64,000 bases of DNA from RGIG9041 sp045541455 (GCA_045541455.1 JAZQJA010000012.1:1-64000), one strand, 5' to 3'. Shown: positions 7,790-16,993, counted from the first letter of the stretch. Made by a program: numbers and translations. Notes: generated from the sequence alone by a model not told the origin.

Positions 7790-9613
7790 TTATTTATTGT
7801 CGTCTGCGTCTGTAAAATCTGCATCATAAACATTATTATCAGTTGCGCCTGCCGATTGTGCATCGGCTGCGCCCTGTGGATTTGCCTGCTGATACATTTT
7901 TGATGAAAACTCATAGAGTTTAGCCTGAAGCGCATCTGCTGCAGTTTTTATAGCAGCTGTGTCTGTGCCTTTTAGTGCTTCTTTTGTCTTCTCTATTTCT
8001 GCATTAATTGCAGCTTTATCATCAGCGGTAAGTTTATCACCGAGTTCGTTAATTGTTTTTTCGGTTTGGTAAACAAGTTGATCTGCATTATTGCGGACTT
8101 CAATTTCTTCTTTCTTTTTAGCGTCTTCACTTGCGTAGTTTTCGGCATCTTTTACAGCTTTATCAATATCTTCTTTTGAAAGATTTGTAGAAGCAGTAAT
8201 TGTAATATTTTGTTCTTTGCCTGTTCCCATATCTTTTGCTGTTACATTAACTATACCGTTGGCATCAATGTCGAATGTAACTTCAATCTGGGGTACACCG
8301 CGGGGAGCGGGTGCAATTCCGTCAAGGTGGAATCTGCCGAGAGTTTTATTGTGCTGCGCCATTTCTCTTTCGCCCTGTAAAACATGTATTTCAACAGAGG
8401 GCTGATTGTCTGCCGCGGTTGAGAAGATTTGGCTTTTCTTTGTAGGAATAGTTGTATTTCTCTCAATAAGTTTTGTAAAAATGCCACCGAGAGTTTCAAG
8501 GCCGAGTGAAAGCGGTGTTACGTCAAGCAAAACAACGCCTTTAACATCGCCGCCAAGAACGCCGCCCTGAATAGCAGCACCCATAGCAACACACTCGTCA
8601 GGATTTAAGCCTTTGTGAGCTTCTTTGCCCATATAGCTATTAATAGCTTCGACAACAGCAGGGATTCTTGTAGAACCACCAACAAGCAAAACTTTATGAA
8701 TTTCGCTCGGTGACAAGCCTGCATCTGAAAGAGCCTGTTTTACAGGGCCCATTGTTTTTTCAACAAGGTCTTGTGTGAGTTTATTAAACTCAGCTCTTGA
8801 AAGAGTGAGATCAAGATGTTTAGGGCCGGTTGCATCTGCTGTAATAAAGGGCAAATTGATATTGGTACTCATAACACCAGAAAGGTCTTTTTTAGCCTTT
8901 TCTGCAGCTTCTTTAAGTCTTTGATATGCCATGCTGTCATTACGTAAATCAATACCGTTTGTTGCCTTAAATTGTTCAGCCATCCAATTAATTATACGCT
9001 CGTCAAAGTCGTCACCGCCAAGACGGTTGTTACCACTTGTCGCCAAAACTTCACAAACTCCGTCGCCAATCTCAAGGATTGATACGTCAAAAGTACCACC
9101 GCCAAGGTCATAAATCATTATTTTCTGTTCTGTTTCCTTATCAACGCCATAAGCAAGAGCTGCCGCTGTCGGCTCGTTGATAATACGAAGTACCTCAAGG
9201 CCTGCAATTTTACCGGCATCTTTTGTTGCCTGTCTTTGAGAGTCACTAAAATATGCAGGAACAGTAATAACTGCCTGTGTTACTTTTTCGCCAAGAAAAG
9301 CCTCTGCATCTGTTTTAAGTTTCATAAGAATAAAAGCAGAAAGTTCTTCGGGTGAATATTTTTTATCATCAATAGCAACTCTTCTGTCAGAGCCCATATC
9401 TCTTTTAATTGAGATTATTGTTCTGTCAGGATTTGTTATTGCCTGGTTTTTAGCGTTTTGACCAACAAGGCGCTCACCGTTTTTAGCAAATGCTACAACT
9501 GACGGGGTTGTTCTTACGCCCTCAGCATTTGCAATAACTGTAGGCTCGCCGCCTTCCATTACTGCAACGCAGGAATTTGTTGTACCTAAGTCAATACCTA
9601 TTATTTTGCTCAT
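7790..9613 (-). CDS. dnaK: Chaperone DnaK (Hsp70)
   Basis: ATP-dependent Hsp70 chaperone. Seen: the N-terminal IGIDLGTTNSCVAV phosphate loop, IYDLGGGTFDVSIL, LVGGSTRIPAV, the linker VLLDVTPLSLG, the substrate domain, and an acidic C-terminus after a Gln/Ala-rich tail. 607 aa with the Gram-positive-type shorter nucleotide-binding domain. AAGGAGG lies upstream of the ATG. It follows grpE by 13 bases under the CIRCE-controlled operon promoter. Confidence 0.98.
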   Translation of the reverse strand: MSKIIGIDLGTTNSCVAVMEGGEPTVIANAEGVRTTPSVVAFAKNGERLVGQNAKNQAITNPDRTIISIKRDMGSDRRVAIDDKKYSPEELSAFILMKLKTDAEAFLGEKVTQAVITVPAYFSDSQRQATKDAGKIAGLEVLRIINEPTAAALAYGVDKETEQKIMIYDLGGGTFDVSILEIGDGVCEVLATSGNNRLGGDDFDERIINWMAEQFKATNGIDLRNDSMAYQRLKEAAEKAKKDLSGVMSTNINLPFITADATGPKHLDLTLSRAEFNKLTQDLVEKTMGPVKQALSDAGLSPSEIHKVLLVGGSTRIPAVVEAINSYMGKEAHKGLNPDECVAMGAAIQGGVLGGDVKGVVLLDVTPLSLGLETLGGIFTKLIERNTTIPTKKSQIFSTAADNQPSVEIHVLQGEREMAQHNKTLGRFHLDGIAPAPRGVPQIEVTFDIDANGIVNVTAKDMGTGKEQNITITASTNLSKEDIDKAVKDAENYASEDAKKKEEIEVRNNADQLVYQTEKTINELGDKLTADDKAAINAEIEKTKEALKGTDTAAIKTAADALQAKLYEFSSKMYQQANPQGAADAQSAGATDNNVYDADFTDADDNK

Positions 9614-9626
9614 TATAATTTCCTCC

Positions 9627-10157
9627 TTAGTTTGCGACCTTAACGACCGCGTGTCTTACTACTGTGTCTTCTTTATATTTATAGCCTTTTTGGAAAACTT
9701 CTATTACCTCGTTTTCACCATACTGTGTGTCATCAACATGCATTATTGCGTTATGCAGTTTAGGGTTAAACTCACAGCCTATACATTCAATTTCTTTAAC
9801 ACCAAGTGATTCAAGCGTTGTAAGAAATTGTTTTTTTATCATTTCAATGCCGCCTTTAAATTCCGCGTCTGTGGTTTCGGCAGCAAGCGCGCGTTCTAAA
9901 TTGTCAATAACCGGCAATATTGTACTAACCGCCTTTACGATACCGTCAGAAAACATACCGTCTTTTTCTTTTTGAGTACGTTTACGATAGTTATCATATT
10001 CTGCAAGCATTCGCAGATAGGTATCATTAAGTTCGTTAAATTTCTTTTCGAACTCGTTTTCCTTTTTCTTTTTAGTAGATGTTTTTTTCTCTTTGGGCTT
10101 TTCTTGTTCCGGATTTGGAGTTTCAACCGGTTGTTCAACGTTTGTATTTTCTTCCAT
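9627..10157 (-). CDS. grpE: Nucleotide exchange factor GrpE
   Basis: Dimeric exchange factor that releases ADP from DnaK. The N-terminal 45 residues are charged and Lys/Glu-rich (EKPKEKKTSTKKKKENE), followed by the long coiled-coil (LAEYDNYRKRTQKE) and the C-terminal beta domain with LHNAIMHVD and GYKYKDTVVRHA-like sequence ending in VKVAN. 176 aa. The start ATG shares one base with the hrcA stop codon (TAATG), so translation is probably coupled. Confidence 0.95.
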   Translation of the reverse strand: MEENTNVEQPVETPNPEQEKPKEKKTSTKKKKENEFEKKFNELNDTYLRMLAEYDNYRKRTQKEKDGMFSDGIVKAVSTILPVIDNLERALAAETTDAEFKGGIEMIKKQFLTTLESLGVKEIECIGCEFNPKLHNAIMHVDDTQYGENEVIEVFQKGYKYKEDTVVRHAVVKVAN

Positions 10158-11185
10158 TATGTCGTACCTCTATCCTTAAGATATCTTTCAATACATTTCA
10201 TAAAATACTCGACTTGTGAAACAGTTTTGCTGTAATCCATTCGTTTAGGACCGAAAAGACTAAAGGTATACGCATTATGGTCGCCTGTGTATTTGCGTAC
10301 AACAAGACCCATATCACTCAATGTTTCACCGCCGATTTCACTTCCTATAATAACACTAAGTCTGTCACCGGCGCTTTCACTTAGCACATCGTATATCTGC
10401 TGTTCCTCACTTAAAAATGACATTACATTTTTAGCTTTATGAATTTCATAAAACTCAGGATATGACAGCAGCTTATCCTGTCCGCTAACAAATATATGAG
10501 GTTTTTTAACCGATGTAACAATATTCTTTATTATACCTGTAAGGAAACCCCAATTTTTTTGTTTTTCAGCAAGTTGATGTTCAAGCAAATCAAATACATC
10601 ATCGTCCAGATAACCAACACCTGTTTCACCAATGTAATTTTGCAAAGTTTGATTAAGCTGTGCTATATCTTCATCTGTTGCAAGAAAGTACAATCTGCAA
10701 AAACTGTTTTTAACAACACCGCTTTTTGTTATAACGACAAGGTTAATATACTCATCCGAGGTTTTAACAACCTCCATTTTAATTATCCTGTCTTCATCGT
10801 TATGCGAAATTACAGCCGCACTTGTATATCCGGTTATTTTTGAAAATGCAGAAATTGCAGTTTTAAAAAACTCATCAATACTTGCTGCCGAATTTTGCAT
10901 AGCAGTTTCAATGTGTAATGCGAGTTGTTCGTCCAATGCCTTTTGTTGCAAGAGGTTATCGACATAGTATCTATAGCCTTGTTCTGTAGGTATTCTACCT
11001 GCAGACGTGTGAGGCTGTTCAAGATAACCAAGTCTTTCTAACTCCGCAAGGTCGTTTCGCACTGTAGCAGACGAAACATTCATATTTGGTTCTCTTTCAA
11101 GTATCCCCTTACTTGAAACAGGTTCTCCTGTTTCAATATAAGATTCAATGACAGACCTTAAAATTATATTTAGACGTTCTTTCAT
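10157..11185 (-). CDS. hrcA: Heat-inducible repressor HrcA
   Basis: Repressor of class I heat-shock genes; it binds CIRCE and depends on GroEL for folding. Seen: the N-terminal winged helix (IIRSVIESYIETGEPVSSK, SSATVRNDLAELERLGYL), the HTSAGRIPTEQGYRYYVD motif, and the C-terminal GAF-like dimer domain with IGSEIGGE. 342 aa. First gene of the operon. A perfect CIRCE element lies 22 bases upstream of its start, so the operon represses itself. Confidence 0.97.
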   Translation of the reverse strand: MKERLNIILRSVIESYIETGEPVSSKGILEREPNMNVSSATVRNDLAELERLGYLEQPHTSAGRIPTEQGYRYYVDNLLQQKALDEQLALHIETAMQNSAASIDEFFKTAISAFSKITGYTSAAVISHNDEDRIIKMEVVKTSDEYINLVVITKSGVVKNSFCRLYFLATDEDIAQLNQTLQNYIGETGVGYLDDDVFDLLEHQLAEKQKNWGFLTGIIKNIVTSVKKPHIFVSGQDKLLSYPEFYEIHKAKNVMSFLSEEQQIYDVLSESAGDRLSVIIGSEIGGETLSDMGLVVRKYTGDHNAYTFSLFGPKRMDYSKTVSQVEYFMKCIERYLKDRGTT

Positions 11186-11206
11186 TGACTTCCCCTAATT
11201 TAGTTT

Positions 11207-11233
11207 TTAGCACTCTAACCCTACGAGTGCTAA
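11207..11233. promoter_or_regulatory. CIRCE operator
   Basis: TTAGCACTC, 9-base spacer, GAGTGCTAA: an exact match to the CIRCE consensus, located just downstream of the hrcA promoter -10 box. Confidence 0.97.
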
Positions 11234-11240
11234 CGCATAT

Positions 11241-11269
11241 AATTTAGCACTATTTTTCCCATTTGTCAA
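11241..11269 (-). promoter_or_regulatory. Promoter of hrcA-grpE-dnaK-dnaJ
   Basis: Read leftward: TTGACA at 11264-11269, a 17-bp spacer, TAAATT at 11241-11246. The predicted start falls at the edge of CIRCE. Confidence 0.75.
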
Positions 11270-11299
11270 CAGTTTTATTTAAAAATTTAAAATATATTA

Positions 11300-11328
11300 T
11301 TGACAGCCATATATCATTAATATATACT
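11300..11328 (+). promoter_or_regulatory. Promoter of the ydbC-like gene
   Basis: TTGACA at 11300-11305, a 17-bp spacer, TATACT at 11323-11328, followed 20 bases on by TAGGAGG. Confidence 0.8.
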
Positions 11329-11361
11329 ATAAGTAAATAATATAATATAGGAGGGCCATTC

Positions 11362-11586
11362 ATGGCGGAATTTACTTTTGAAATTAAAGAAACTTTCGGT
11401 AAACTGCCGGAAAATTCCAATGGTTGGGCAAAAGCTCTTAATAAGGTTAGTTGGATGGGAAGAGAGCCCAAGTATGACCTTCGCGAGTGGTCACCCGATT
11501 CATCAAAGATGAACAAGGGTGTTTCTTTCACTGCCGAAGAACTCGTTGCTTTGCGCGACATACTCAACAATATGGATATTAAATAA
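11362..11586 (+). CDS. ydbC: PC4/YdbC-family ssDNA-binding protein
   Basis: Small (74 aa) protein of the YdbC/PC4 (transcriptional coactivator p15) family, which binds single-stranded nucleic acid as a dimer. Seen: FEIKETFGKLPE, WMGREPKYDLREWSPD and MNKGVSFTAEELVALRDIL, the typical strand-strand-helix layout. It has its own consensus promoter and TAGGAGG ribosome site and ends at a strong terminator, so it is monocistronic. Its exact cellular role is not established. Confidence 0.85.
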   Translation: MAEFTFEIKETFGKLPENSNGWAKALNKVSWMGREPKYDLREWSPDSSKMNKGVSFTAEELVALRDILNNMDIK

Positions 11587-11600
11587 TAGTTTAATAAAAT

Positions 11601-11636
11601 AAAAACGGCAGCACTCTGCTGTCGTTTTTATTTTTT
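11601..11636 (+). terminator. Terminator of the ydbC-like gene
   Basis: Stem AAAAACGGCAGCA / TGCTGTCGTTTTT followed by a T-run. Confidence 0.8.
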
Positions 11637-11686
11637 ATCATATACATTATTAATTTAAATGACCGTTAAATTATTTTAGACTATAC

Positions 11687-11725
11687 AAAAAATCTTGCAA
11701 TGTACCAGCATTGCAAGATTTTTTT
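11687..11725. terminator. Terminator of the blaI-blaR1 operon
   Basis: Perfect stem AATCTTGCAATG / CATTGCAAGATT with a 6-base loop and A/T-runs on both sides. It sits just past the blaR1-like stop codon. Confidence 0.75.
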
Positions 11726-11735
11726 AATTTACCTA

Positions 11736-13718
11736 TTATTTATCATATTTTGCCGCTATTTTATCGTATGCATCATTTCCCAATGCAAATAATGCGTAAG
11801 TTCTATAATAGCCCTCAATAATTTCTTTTAAGGTTTGGTCACTTTGACTTAATATTGTAGCAGGATTATGAAATTCTTTTAAGAGAAAGAAAGTATCGTC
11901 AATTTCAATTCCGCGTTTTTTAAGTTCTGAAAGCTGGTCGTCTGTAAACCATTTATTTTGATTTGCACTGGATCTTTCTTTATCGTACGCTTGTTGTTTA
12001 CCTATTGTCCAATCACTTAAATCAACATTTTCGAGTTCGGGATACATTTCTTTTGTCATTGAAATCATTTCATTATCAAGTAACCACGTTTTTTCAATAG
12101 TTTGATATTCGTAATACGTAATATCAAAATCGGTTATTCCGTGTTGTTTAAGATCTTCAATAATCACATCTTTATTTGCAAGTGTTTCTATTTTCGGAGA
12201 GTAAGCAGGCGCTATATTCGATGGGTTGATTCTTGGAAACTCAATGCCCATTGAAGTTTTTTGGTATGTTGTTTGTTCTAAAATATGTTTATTTTGCTCT
12301 GTTGGGTTTAACAGTGCCTCGGTTACCTCTTGTGCCGTGATAGCCTCAACGTCAAATTCACTCGAATCGGCAAATACAACTTTTGATTTATAAAGCCAAT
12401 AGTTTGAAATGTTATTATATATTTCCTTGGCATTTTTGGGGTTTATTACTTTATAACTCAGGGTTGGTTTTACTCCGTCGTTTACCCATACCGATTTAAA
12501 ATTAGAATCAAAGCAAATGTAAAGCCCTTCTACATATGAATACACAGCATTAACCGAAGCATTCTCTTGTGTTGACTGCAATACCAATGTATTAGTTGCA
12601 TCTCTATCTTCATCACGGTTTAATGAAATTTCTTTTTTAGATATTTTTATATCGGAAAGTTGCTGTAACAACTCTTTATCAATAGAGCCTACTGAACGAT
12701 ATTCTCTACCATAGGATACAAATATTGTTGTAGTTTCGGTTATTGAATCATAATTTGAATTTTCTATGTTTTTAAGGGTTGTATTATTCGGGTTAGTTAA
12801 AAAGCATACTGCTAAAATAATGCTTGTAGCAACTGCGGCTATAATTAACCAAAAAGCAGGCTTTTTATAATTTAAAACTGATTTTACCCTGTGTTTTACG
12901 CCTACCTCTCCAAAAGCAAGAGGACAAGCTGAGATTATACGGCGATTAACACTACAAGTTAAAAGTGCCTCGGAATAATCCGCCTTTTGCTCGTTTGAGA
13001 AGTCCTTTACTACTTTTTGGTCACAGGCAAGTTCAATATCCCTGCACAACAGCACATAGCCAAGCCACATAAGCGGGTTGAACCAATGCAGCGTTAACAT
13101 TAAAAACCCGATAAGTTTCCACAAATAGTCTTTACGCTTTATATGTGCTTTTTCGTGATCAATAACGTAAAGCATATCCTGCTCGTTCATACTAAATGGC
13201 AGATAAATTTTAGGCTTTATAATACCAAGGACAAATGGTGAAACAACATTTTCGCTTTGGTAAATGTTATCATTATATAATACAGCGATACCTATTTTAG
13301 ATTTTAAACGAAGATAGCTTATGAGTAAATAAACAAGCAACACCATAACGCCCAAAAGCCATAGGCTTGATATTACAGGAATAACAACTTGCAACGGATT
13401 TACACTCGTATCAAGTTGCGGTGTAAAAGATTCTGTAATAATGGGGTTGATTACATTATCAACAGCAGCAATACCAATATCAATTTGAGGAGTTTTATCC
13501 ATCATAATTGTAGGACTTATAGTTTCAGCGCTTGGAATAAGACTTAAAACACTCTCAAATGAAAACGGCATTATAAGGCGGAACCCAACAACACCCCACA
13601 GCACAACATTTATCCATTTTGGAGCCTTTTTAAAAAGCAACCTAAAAACTAATACTGCAACTACTATCCAGCTTGCCGAAATACTCATATTTAACACTTT
13701 TAAAAATATGTTAATCAT
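11736..13718 (-). CDS. BlaR1/MecR1-type M56 sensor protease
   Basis: Membrane sensor metalloprotease of the BlaR1/MecR1 class (peptidase M56); on signal it triggers cleavage of the partner repressor. Seen: three to four N-terminal membrane segments, the cytosolic protease motif DHEKAHIKRKDY (HExxH zinc site, His188/Glu189/His192), another membrane segment at about residues 287-307, then an external part of about 350 residues. I see no penicillin-binding transpeptidase signature (SxxK with KTG) in that tail, so the signal need not be a beta-lactam. It follows blaI after 2 bases. No beta-lactamase gene is nearby. Confidence 0.83.
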   Translation of the reverse strand: MINIFLKVLNMSISASWIVVAVLVFRLLFKKAPKWINVVLWGVVGFRLIMPFSFESVLSLIPSAETISPTIMMDKTPQIDIGIAAVDNVINPIITESFTPQLDTSVNPLQVVIPVISSLWLLGVMVLLVYLLISYLRLKSKIGIAVLYNDNIYQSENVVSPFVLGIIKPKIYLPFSMNEQDMLYVIDHEKAHIKRKDYLWKLIGFLMLTLHWFNPLMWLGYVLLCRDIELACDQKVVKDFSNEQKADYSEALLTCSVNRRIISACPLAFGEVGVKHRVKSVLNYKKPAFWLIIAAVATSIILAVCFLTNPNNTTLKNIENSNYDSITETTTIFVSYGREYRSVGSIDKELLQQLSDIKISKKEISLNRDEDRDATNTLVLQSTQENASVNAVYSYVEGLYICFDSNFKSVWVNDGVKPTLSYKVINPKNAKEIYNNISNYWLYKSKVVFADSSEFDVEAITAQEVTEALLNPTEQNKHILEQTTYQKTSMGIEFPRINPSNIAPAYSPKIETLANKDVIIEDLKQHGITDFDITYYEYQTIEKTWLLDNEMISMTKEMYPELENVDLSDWTIGKQQAYDKERSSANQNKWFTDDQLSELKKRGIEIDDTFFLLKEFHNPATILSQSDQTLKEIIEGYYRTYALFALGNDAYDKIAAKYDK

Positions 13719-13720
13719 TA

Positions 13721-14086
13721 CTATTCTCCTCTCCTGAATCGATCAATCATTTCTTGCACCGCATCTATTTCCTCATTAGAAATGTTTCGATATTTTGTAA
13801 AAGCTGCAACAAATGCAGGAAGAGAGCCTTCGAAAGTTTTTTCTACCATCTCGTCAATTTGCGACGCCTGTACTTCTTCTTTACTTACAAGCGCGGTTAC
13901 AACTGTGTTTTCGTTTTTTAACACTCCACGCTCTGACAAGCGCTTAATTACGGTATAGGTAGTGGTGGGTTTCCAACCGAGTTGTTCTTTACAAAGACTT
14001 ACAAGTTCACTGCTTTTAACAGGCTGATGCTCCCACAAAATAAGGCAAAATCGATATTCGCTCTCAAATATTTTTGGTATTTCCAT
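13721..14086 (-). CDS. blaI: BlaI/MecI-family repressor
   Basis: Winged-helix repressor of the penicillinase-repressor family, 121 aa. Seen: IFESEYRFCLILWEHQPVKSSEL, then the recognition region WKPTTTYTVIKRLSERGVL, and a C-terminal dimerisation helix region (FVAAFTKYRNISNEEID). It is paired with the M56 sensor gene 2 bases downstream. A perfect 20-base palindrome, the probable operator, lies 27 bases upstream of the start and overlaps the promoter, so the pair represses itself. The target beyond this operon cannot be seen here. Confidence 0.9.
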   Translation of the reverse strand: MEIPKIFESEYRFCLILWEHQPVKSSELVSLCKEQLGWKPTTTYTVIKRLSERGVLKNENTVVTALVSKEEVQASQIDEMVEKTFEGSLPAFVAAFTKYRNISNEEIDAVQEMIDRFRRGE

Positions 14087-14113
14087 AACAAAAACCTCCC
14101 TTAATCTAATTCA

Positions 14114-14133
14114 TTAGAGTATATATACTCTAA
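14114..14133. promoter_or_regulatory. Probable BlaI operator palindrome
   Basis: Perfect 20-base palindrome TTAGAGTATA/TATACTCTAA. A third half-site (TTAGAGT, 14138-14144) follows after CACA, and a TTGACA -35 box (14150-14155, minus strand) adjoins. Repressor binding would block the promoter. Confidence 0.75.
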
Positions 14134-14162
14134 CACATTAGAGTTATTTTGTCAATATAAAA

Positions 14163-14190
14163 AGGCTGTTTTATATTATTAAAACAGCCT
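14163..14190. repeat. Hairpin in the intergenic region
   Basis: 11-bp perfect inverted repeat AGGCTGTTTTA / TAAAACAGCCT. It may be a terminator or RNA structure; no clear owner. Confidence 0.35.
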
Positions 14191-14292
14191 AAAGTGAACT
14201 TTTTTGTAAAAATATAAAAACTGTCAATAGAACAAGAGCATTATGCCAAGCATAATGTGTCGCAAGACAAATAAAAAACACGACCCGAACCC

Positions 14293-14341
14293 TTATTGTG
14301 TTCACAATAAAATTGCCCAACTTCTCATAAGGAAGTTGGGC
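14293..14341 (-). terminator. Tandem hairpins after the DUF3810-like gene
   Basis: Stem GCCCAACTTC / GAAGTTGGGC at 14315-14341, followed leftward by a second stem TTATTGTG / CACAATAA (14293-14310). The first is the likely terminator of the gene ending at 14360. I see no gene in 14193-14292. Confidence 0.6.
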
Positions 14342-14359
14342 AAAGATGACTTTTTAAGT

Positions 14360-15835
14360 TTAGTTTTGCGGATGATATTCGTTATAGGTATCTACAACTG
14401 ACTGATGGAAATCTTCATCCATTACATAGTAATTTGTAAGATAGTTGCAGAATTTACCGTAATTCTTAGCTTCAACATTATCTATCTGGATTTTGCCGCT
14501 ATCAACACCGTTTTCAAAGTTTACAATAAGAAGTTTTGCAACATCACAGTATGCCGAAGGTTTAAGTTTTTCGTTAGCCTGAACATACTCAAGGTCACTT
14601 GAAAGACCATAAAGTTCGTCAAGTTCTTTGACTACCTGAACATACTCTTTCTTTGCACTCTCTTTAAGAGTGTTTGCCATATATAAATGGAGGTTCTTTC
14701 CGTTTTCTTCATAGAATTTTGAGCTTAATTCTAAATATGCATTAAAGTAGCCTGTATACTGAATATAATAATCATCACTGTATTCTGTACAAACAAGGAA
14801 TGCAATAAATGATGCATCACCATCGTCAGTATAACCACGCTGAACAGCCATTGTTTTAGCCATTTGATAAGCGACAATTACCTCAGGATAATCAGTATTT
14901 ACGCATACCTCAGCAGTGAAAGGCGAATAAATACTTGCGATTTGGAATTTAGAATAAAGATCAGAAAAGATAAGTTCTTTTGCAGATATTGAGTTACCTT
15001 TAAGTGTAGGAATATCCTGCGCTGCGGCATCGAAAGCATCTGAAAGTTTTTTCGCAATTTCTTCTGTAGAACGACCAACAGTTGCATATCTCGAAAGACC
15101 GTTTGACTTAAAGTAAATGTTGTCAACACCATCATAAAGAGTATTGTTGATACCATCGATAAGGTACAGCATTGTTTTGCTGAAGTTTAAATTGGTAACC
15201 TTACCTGAAAGATATTTGTCCTCTGTTGTGGTAGACAGTTTTGCACGATATGTAAATATGCCGTAACAAAGTGACATAAGAAGTGCAAATACACTTGCTA
15301 CTGCAAGAAGAGTATAGCCAAACTGTACCCAAAGACCGCCCTTGTGGAACTTGCCTTTTACCTGAATAGTTCTGACTATTATAAACACTAGGTAAGCAAG
15401 TATGCCTACAACTGCAGCACAAATGAGAATTTCAAACATTGAAACAGGAATAATACCAAAAAATGATGAAATACCTTTTGATATTCCGCCGAGTGCACCT
15501 GCAAACGCTTCACCGGTTGAACGGCTGCTTGTAGCAATAAAATATAATACTACACCGACAAGACCGAGGAATATAAATACCCATTTTGTAATAGCTGACC
15601 ACAAAGGTTTCATAAGAAGTGTTTTTATCTTCTCGCCTTTTGTCATATCTATTTCGGGATCTACCTCACCGTCGAGTTCGTCAAGCTCAAGCTCAAGTTC
15701 TGCTTCTGCTGTTGTATCTGCTGCTTCATCAGCAATTACTTCATCAATTACTGCATCTTCAGCCTGAACGGGAACTTCTTCAACAGGTACCTCATTTACT
15801 TCGGCAGGTGTTGTTTTTTCATAGTTTTCGCTCAT
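14360..15835 (-). CDS. DUF3810-like membrane protein without metal site
   Basis: 491 aa. Residues 1-60 are very acidic (Glu/Asp/Ala/Val-rich). Three membrane segments follow at about 84-104, 128-156 and 170-195, then a soluble domain. The segment with GIIPVSMFEIL, and the later YSPFTAEVCVNTDYP, QRGYTDDGDASFIAFLVC and YTGYFNA, match the DUF3810 family, whose members normally carry HExxHQRG. Here that motif reads KTMAVQRG (residues 327-334), so both His and the Glu are gone. I infer a non-catalytic relative of a membrane metallopeptidase, with function unknown. It has its own promoter and AAGGAGG site. Confidence 0.68.
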   Translation of the reverse strand: MSENYEKTTPAEVNEVPVEEVPVQAEDAVIDEVIADEAADTTAEAELELELDELDGEVDPEIDMTKGEKIKTLLMKPLWSAITKWVFIFLGLVGVVLYFIATSSRSTGEAFAGALGGISKGISSFFGIIPVSMFEILICAAVVGILAYLVFIIVRTIQVKGKFHKGGLWVQFGYTLLAVASVFALLMSLCYGIFTYRAKLSTTTEDKYLSGKVTNLNFSKTMLYLIDGINNTLYDGVDNIYFKSNGLSRYATVGRSTEEIAKKLSDAFDAAAQDIPTLKGNSISAKELIFSDLYSKFQIASIYSPFTAEVCVNTDYPEVIVAYQMAKTMAVQRGYTDDGDASFIAFLVCTEYSDDYYIQYTGYFNAYLELSSKFYEENGKNLHLYMANTLKESAKKEYVQVVKELDELYGLSSDLEYVQANEKLKPSAYCDVAKLLIVNFENGVDSGKIQIDNVEAKNYGKFCNYLTNYYVMDEDFHQSVVDTYNEYHPQN

Positions 15836-15866
15836 GAAAAGTCCTCCTTGAACACATATATATTAT

Positions 15867-15895
15867 ATACTATACTATTAAAGGGAAAAGTTCAA
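15867..15895 (-). promoter_or_regulatory. Promoter of the DUF3810-like gene
   Basis: Read leftward: TTGAAC at 15890-15895, a 17-bp spacer, TAGTAT at 15867-15872. A TATAAT-like stretch follows directly. Confidence 0.6.
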
Positions 15896-15992
15896 TAGTA
15901 AATTTTAATTTTTTATTAAAAATCAACTTTTGTTTAAACATTTTGTTTAAATTAAACATTTCTGCATATAAAATTTTGTTGATTTTTACAAG

Positions 15993-16835
15993 TTAATTTT
16001 CAACTTCAAACAACACGCCCAAGGTGTTCGGACCACAATGGCTGGTGATAACGCAGCCTGCAGTTGTTTCGTATACATTTTCAAAATCAAGTGTATTTTT
16101 AACAGCTTCTATAACGTTTTGAACCACAGCGGTGTCACATTTGGTATGTGTAACAAAAACGCGGTTTAGTTTAATGTTGTCTTTTGACAGAACATCTTTT
16201 ACATAAGTTGCTAAAACTTTTTCGAACTGACCGCGGTATTTTCCGCCCATACCCATAGCACCGTCATTAACCTCTATACGCGGCTTAATTTTTAGCAAGT
16301 TTGCGCCAAGTGCTGCAACAGACGAACAACGACCGCCCATATGCAAATACTCCAAAGTATCAGTAACAAAACTTGCGCGTACCAGCCTTGCTTTTACATT
16401 AAGCTTTTCAGCAATTTCTTTTGCAGTTAAACCTTCTTTTACCATATCAGCTGCATCAAGCACCAAAAGGCCTGAACCGGTAGAGATATTTGCAGTATCA
16501 ACAACATAAACATTTCCTATCTCACCAGCCGCAATACAAGCGTTTTGATAACTGGAAGACATTTTTGATGAAATACTGAGATGAACAACCTCATTACCGT
16601 CATCAACATTTTTTTTGAAAAGTGTAATATAGTCGTCAACAGAACCTGCCGATGTTTTGGGAAGCATACTTTTTTCTTTAACAAAAGCATAAATTTCATC
16701 TGGTGTAATATCTACACCGTCGCGATATGATTTACTATCAAGCACTGTATAAAGCGGCATAATAACAACGCCGGTTTTTTTAACAAGTTCAGGCGATAAA
16801 TCGCAAGTACTGTCTGCAGTAAGAATAATAGACAT
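15993..16835 (-). CDS. DegV family fatty-acid-binding protein (FakB-like)
   Basis: DegV-fold protein, 280 aa. It binds a fatty acid and, in the FakB role, presents it to FakA. Seen: ILTADSTCDLSPEL at the N-terminus, MPLYTVLDSKSYRDGVDI, the PKTSAGSVDDY motif, the SSKMSSSYQNA ligand-binding Ser motif, LEYLHMGGRCS, and C-terminal HCGPNTLGVLF. It lies alone between two divergent regions. The obvious partner is FakA at 4490-6103. Genomes often hold several DegV paralogs, so which fatty acid it binds is open. Confidence 0.9.
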   Translation of the reverse strand: MSIILTADSTCDLSPELVKKTGVVIMPLYTVLDSKSYRDGVDITPDEIYAFVKEKSMLPKTSAGSVDDYITLFKKNVDDGNEVVHLSISSKMSSSYQNACIAAGEIGNVYVVDTANISTGSGLLVLDAADMVKEGLTAKEIAEKLNVKARLVRASFVTDTLEYLHMGGRCSSVAALGANLLKIKPRIEVNDGAMGMGGKYRGQFEKVLATYVKDVLSKDNIKLNRVFVTHTKCDTAVVQNVIEAVKNTLDFENVYETTAGCVITSHCGPNTLGVLFEVEN

Positions 16836-16930
16836 AATATTTCTCCGTTCATAATTTATAATATAATTTTATACAAAATATAGATTATTGTCAAGATATA
16901 CAGCAGTTATTGATTTAACATAAATAACAA

Positions 16931-16960
16931 TTGACTTTTACTATTGTAAAGAGTTATAAT
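16931..16960 (+). promoter_or_regulatory. Promoter of fba
   Basis: TTGACT at 16931-16936, an 18-bp spacer, TATAAT at 16955-16960. Confidence 0.75.
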
Positions 16961-16993
16961 ATTAAAGCAAATAATTTAACGGAGGAAGTTTAA

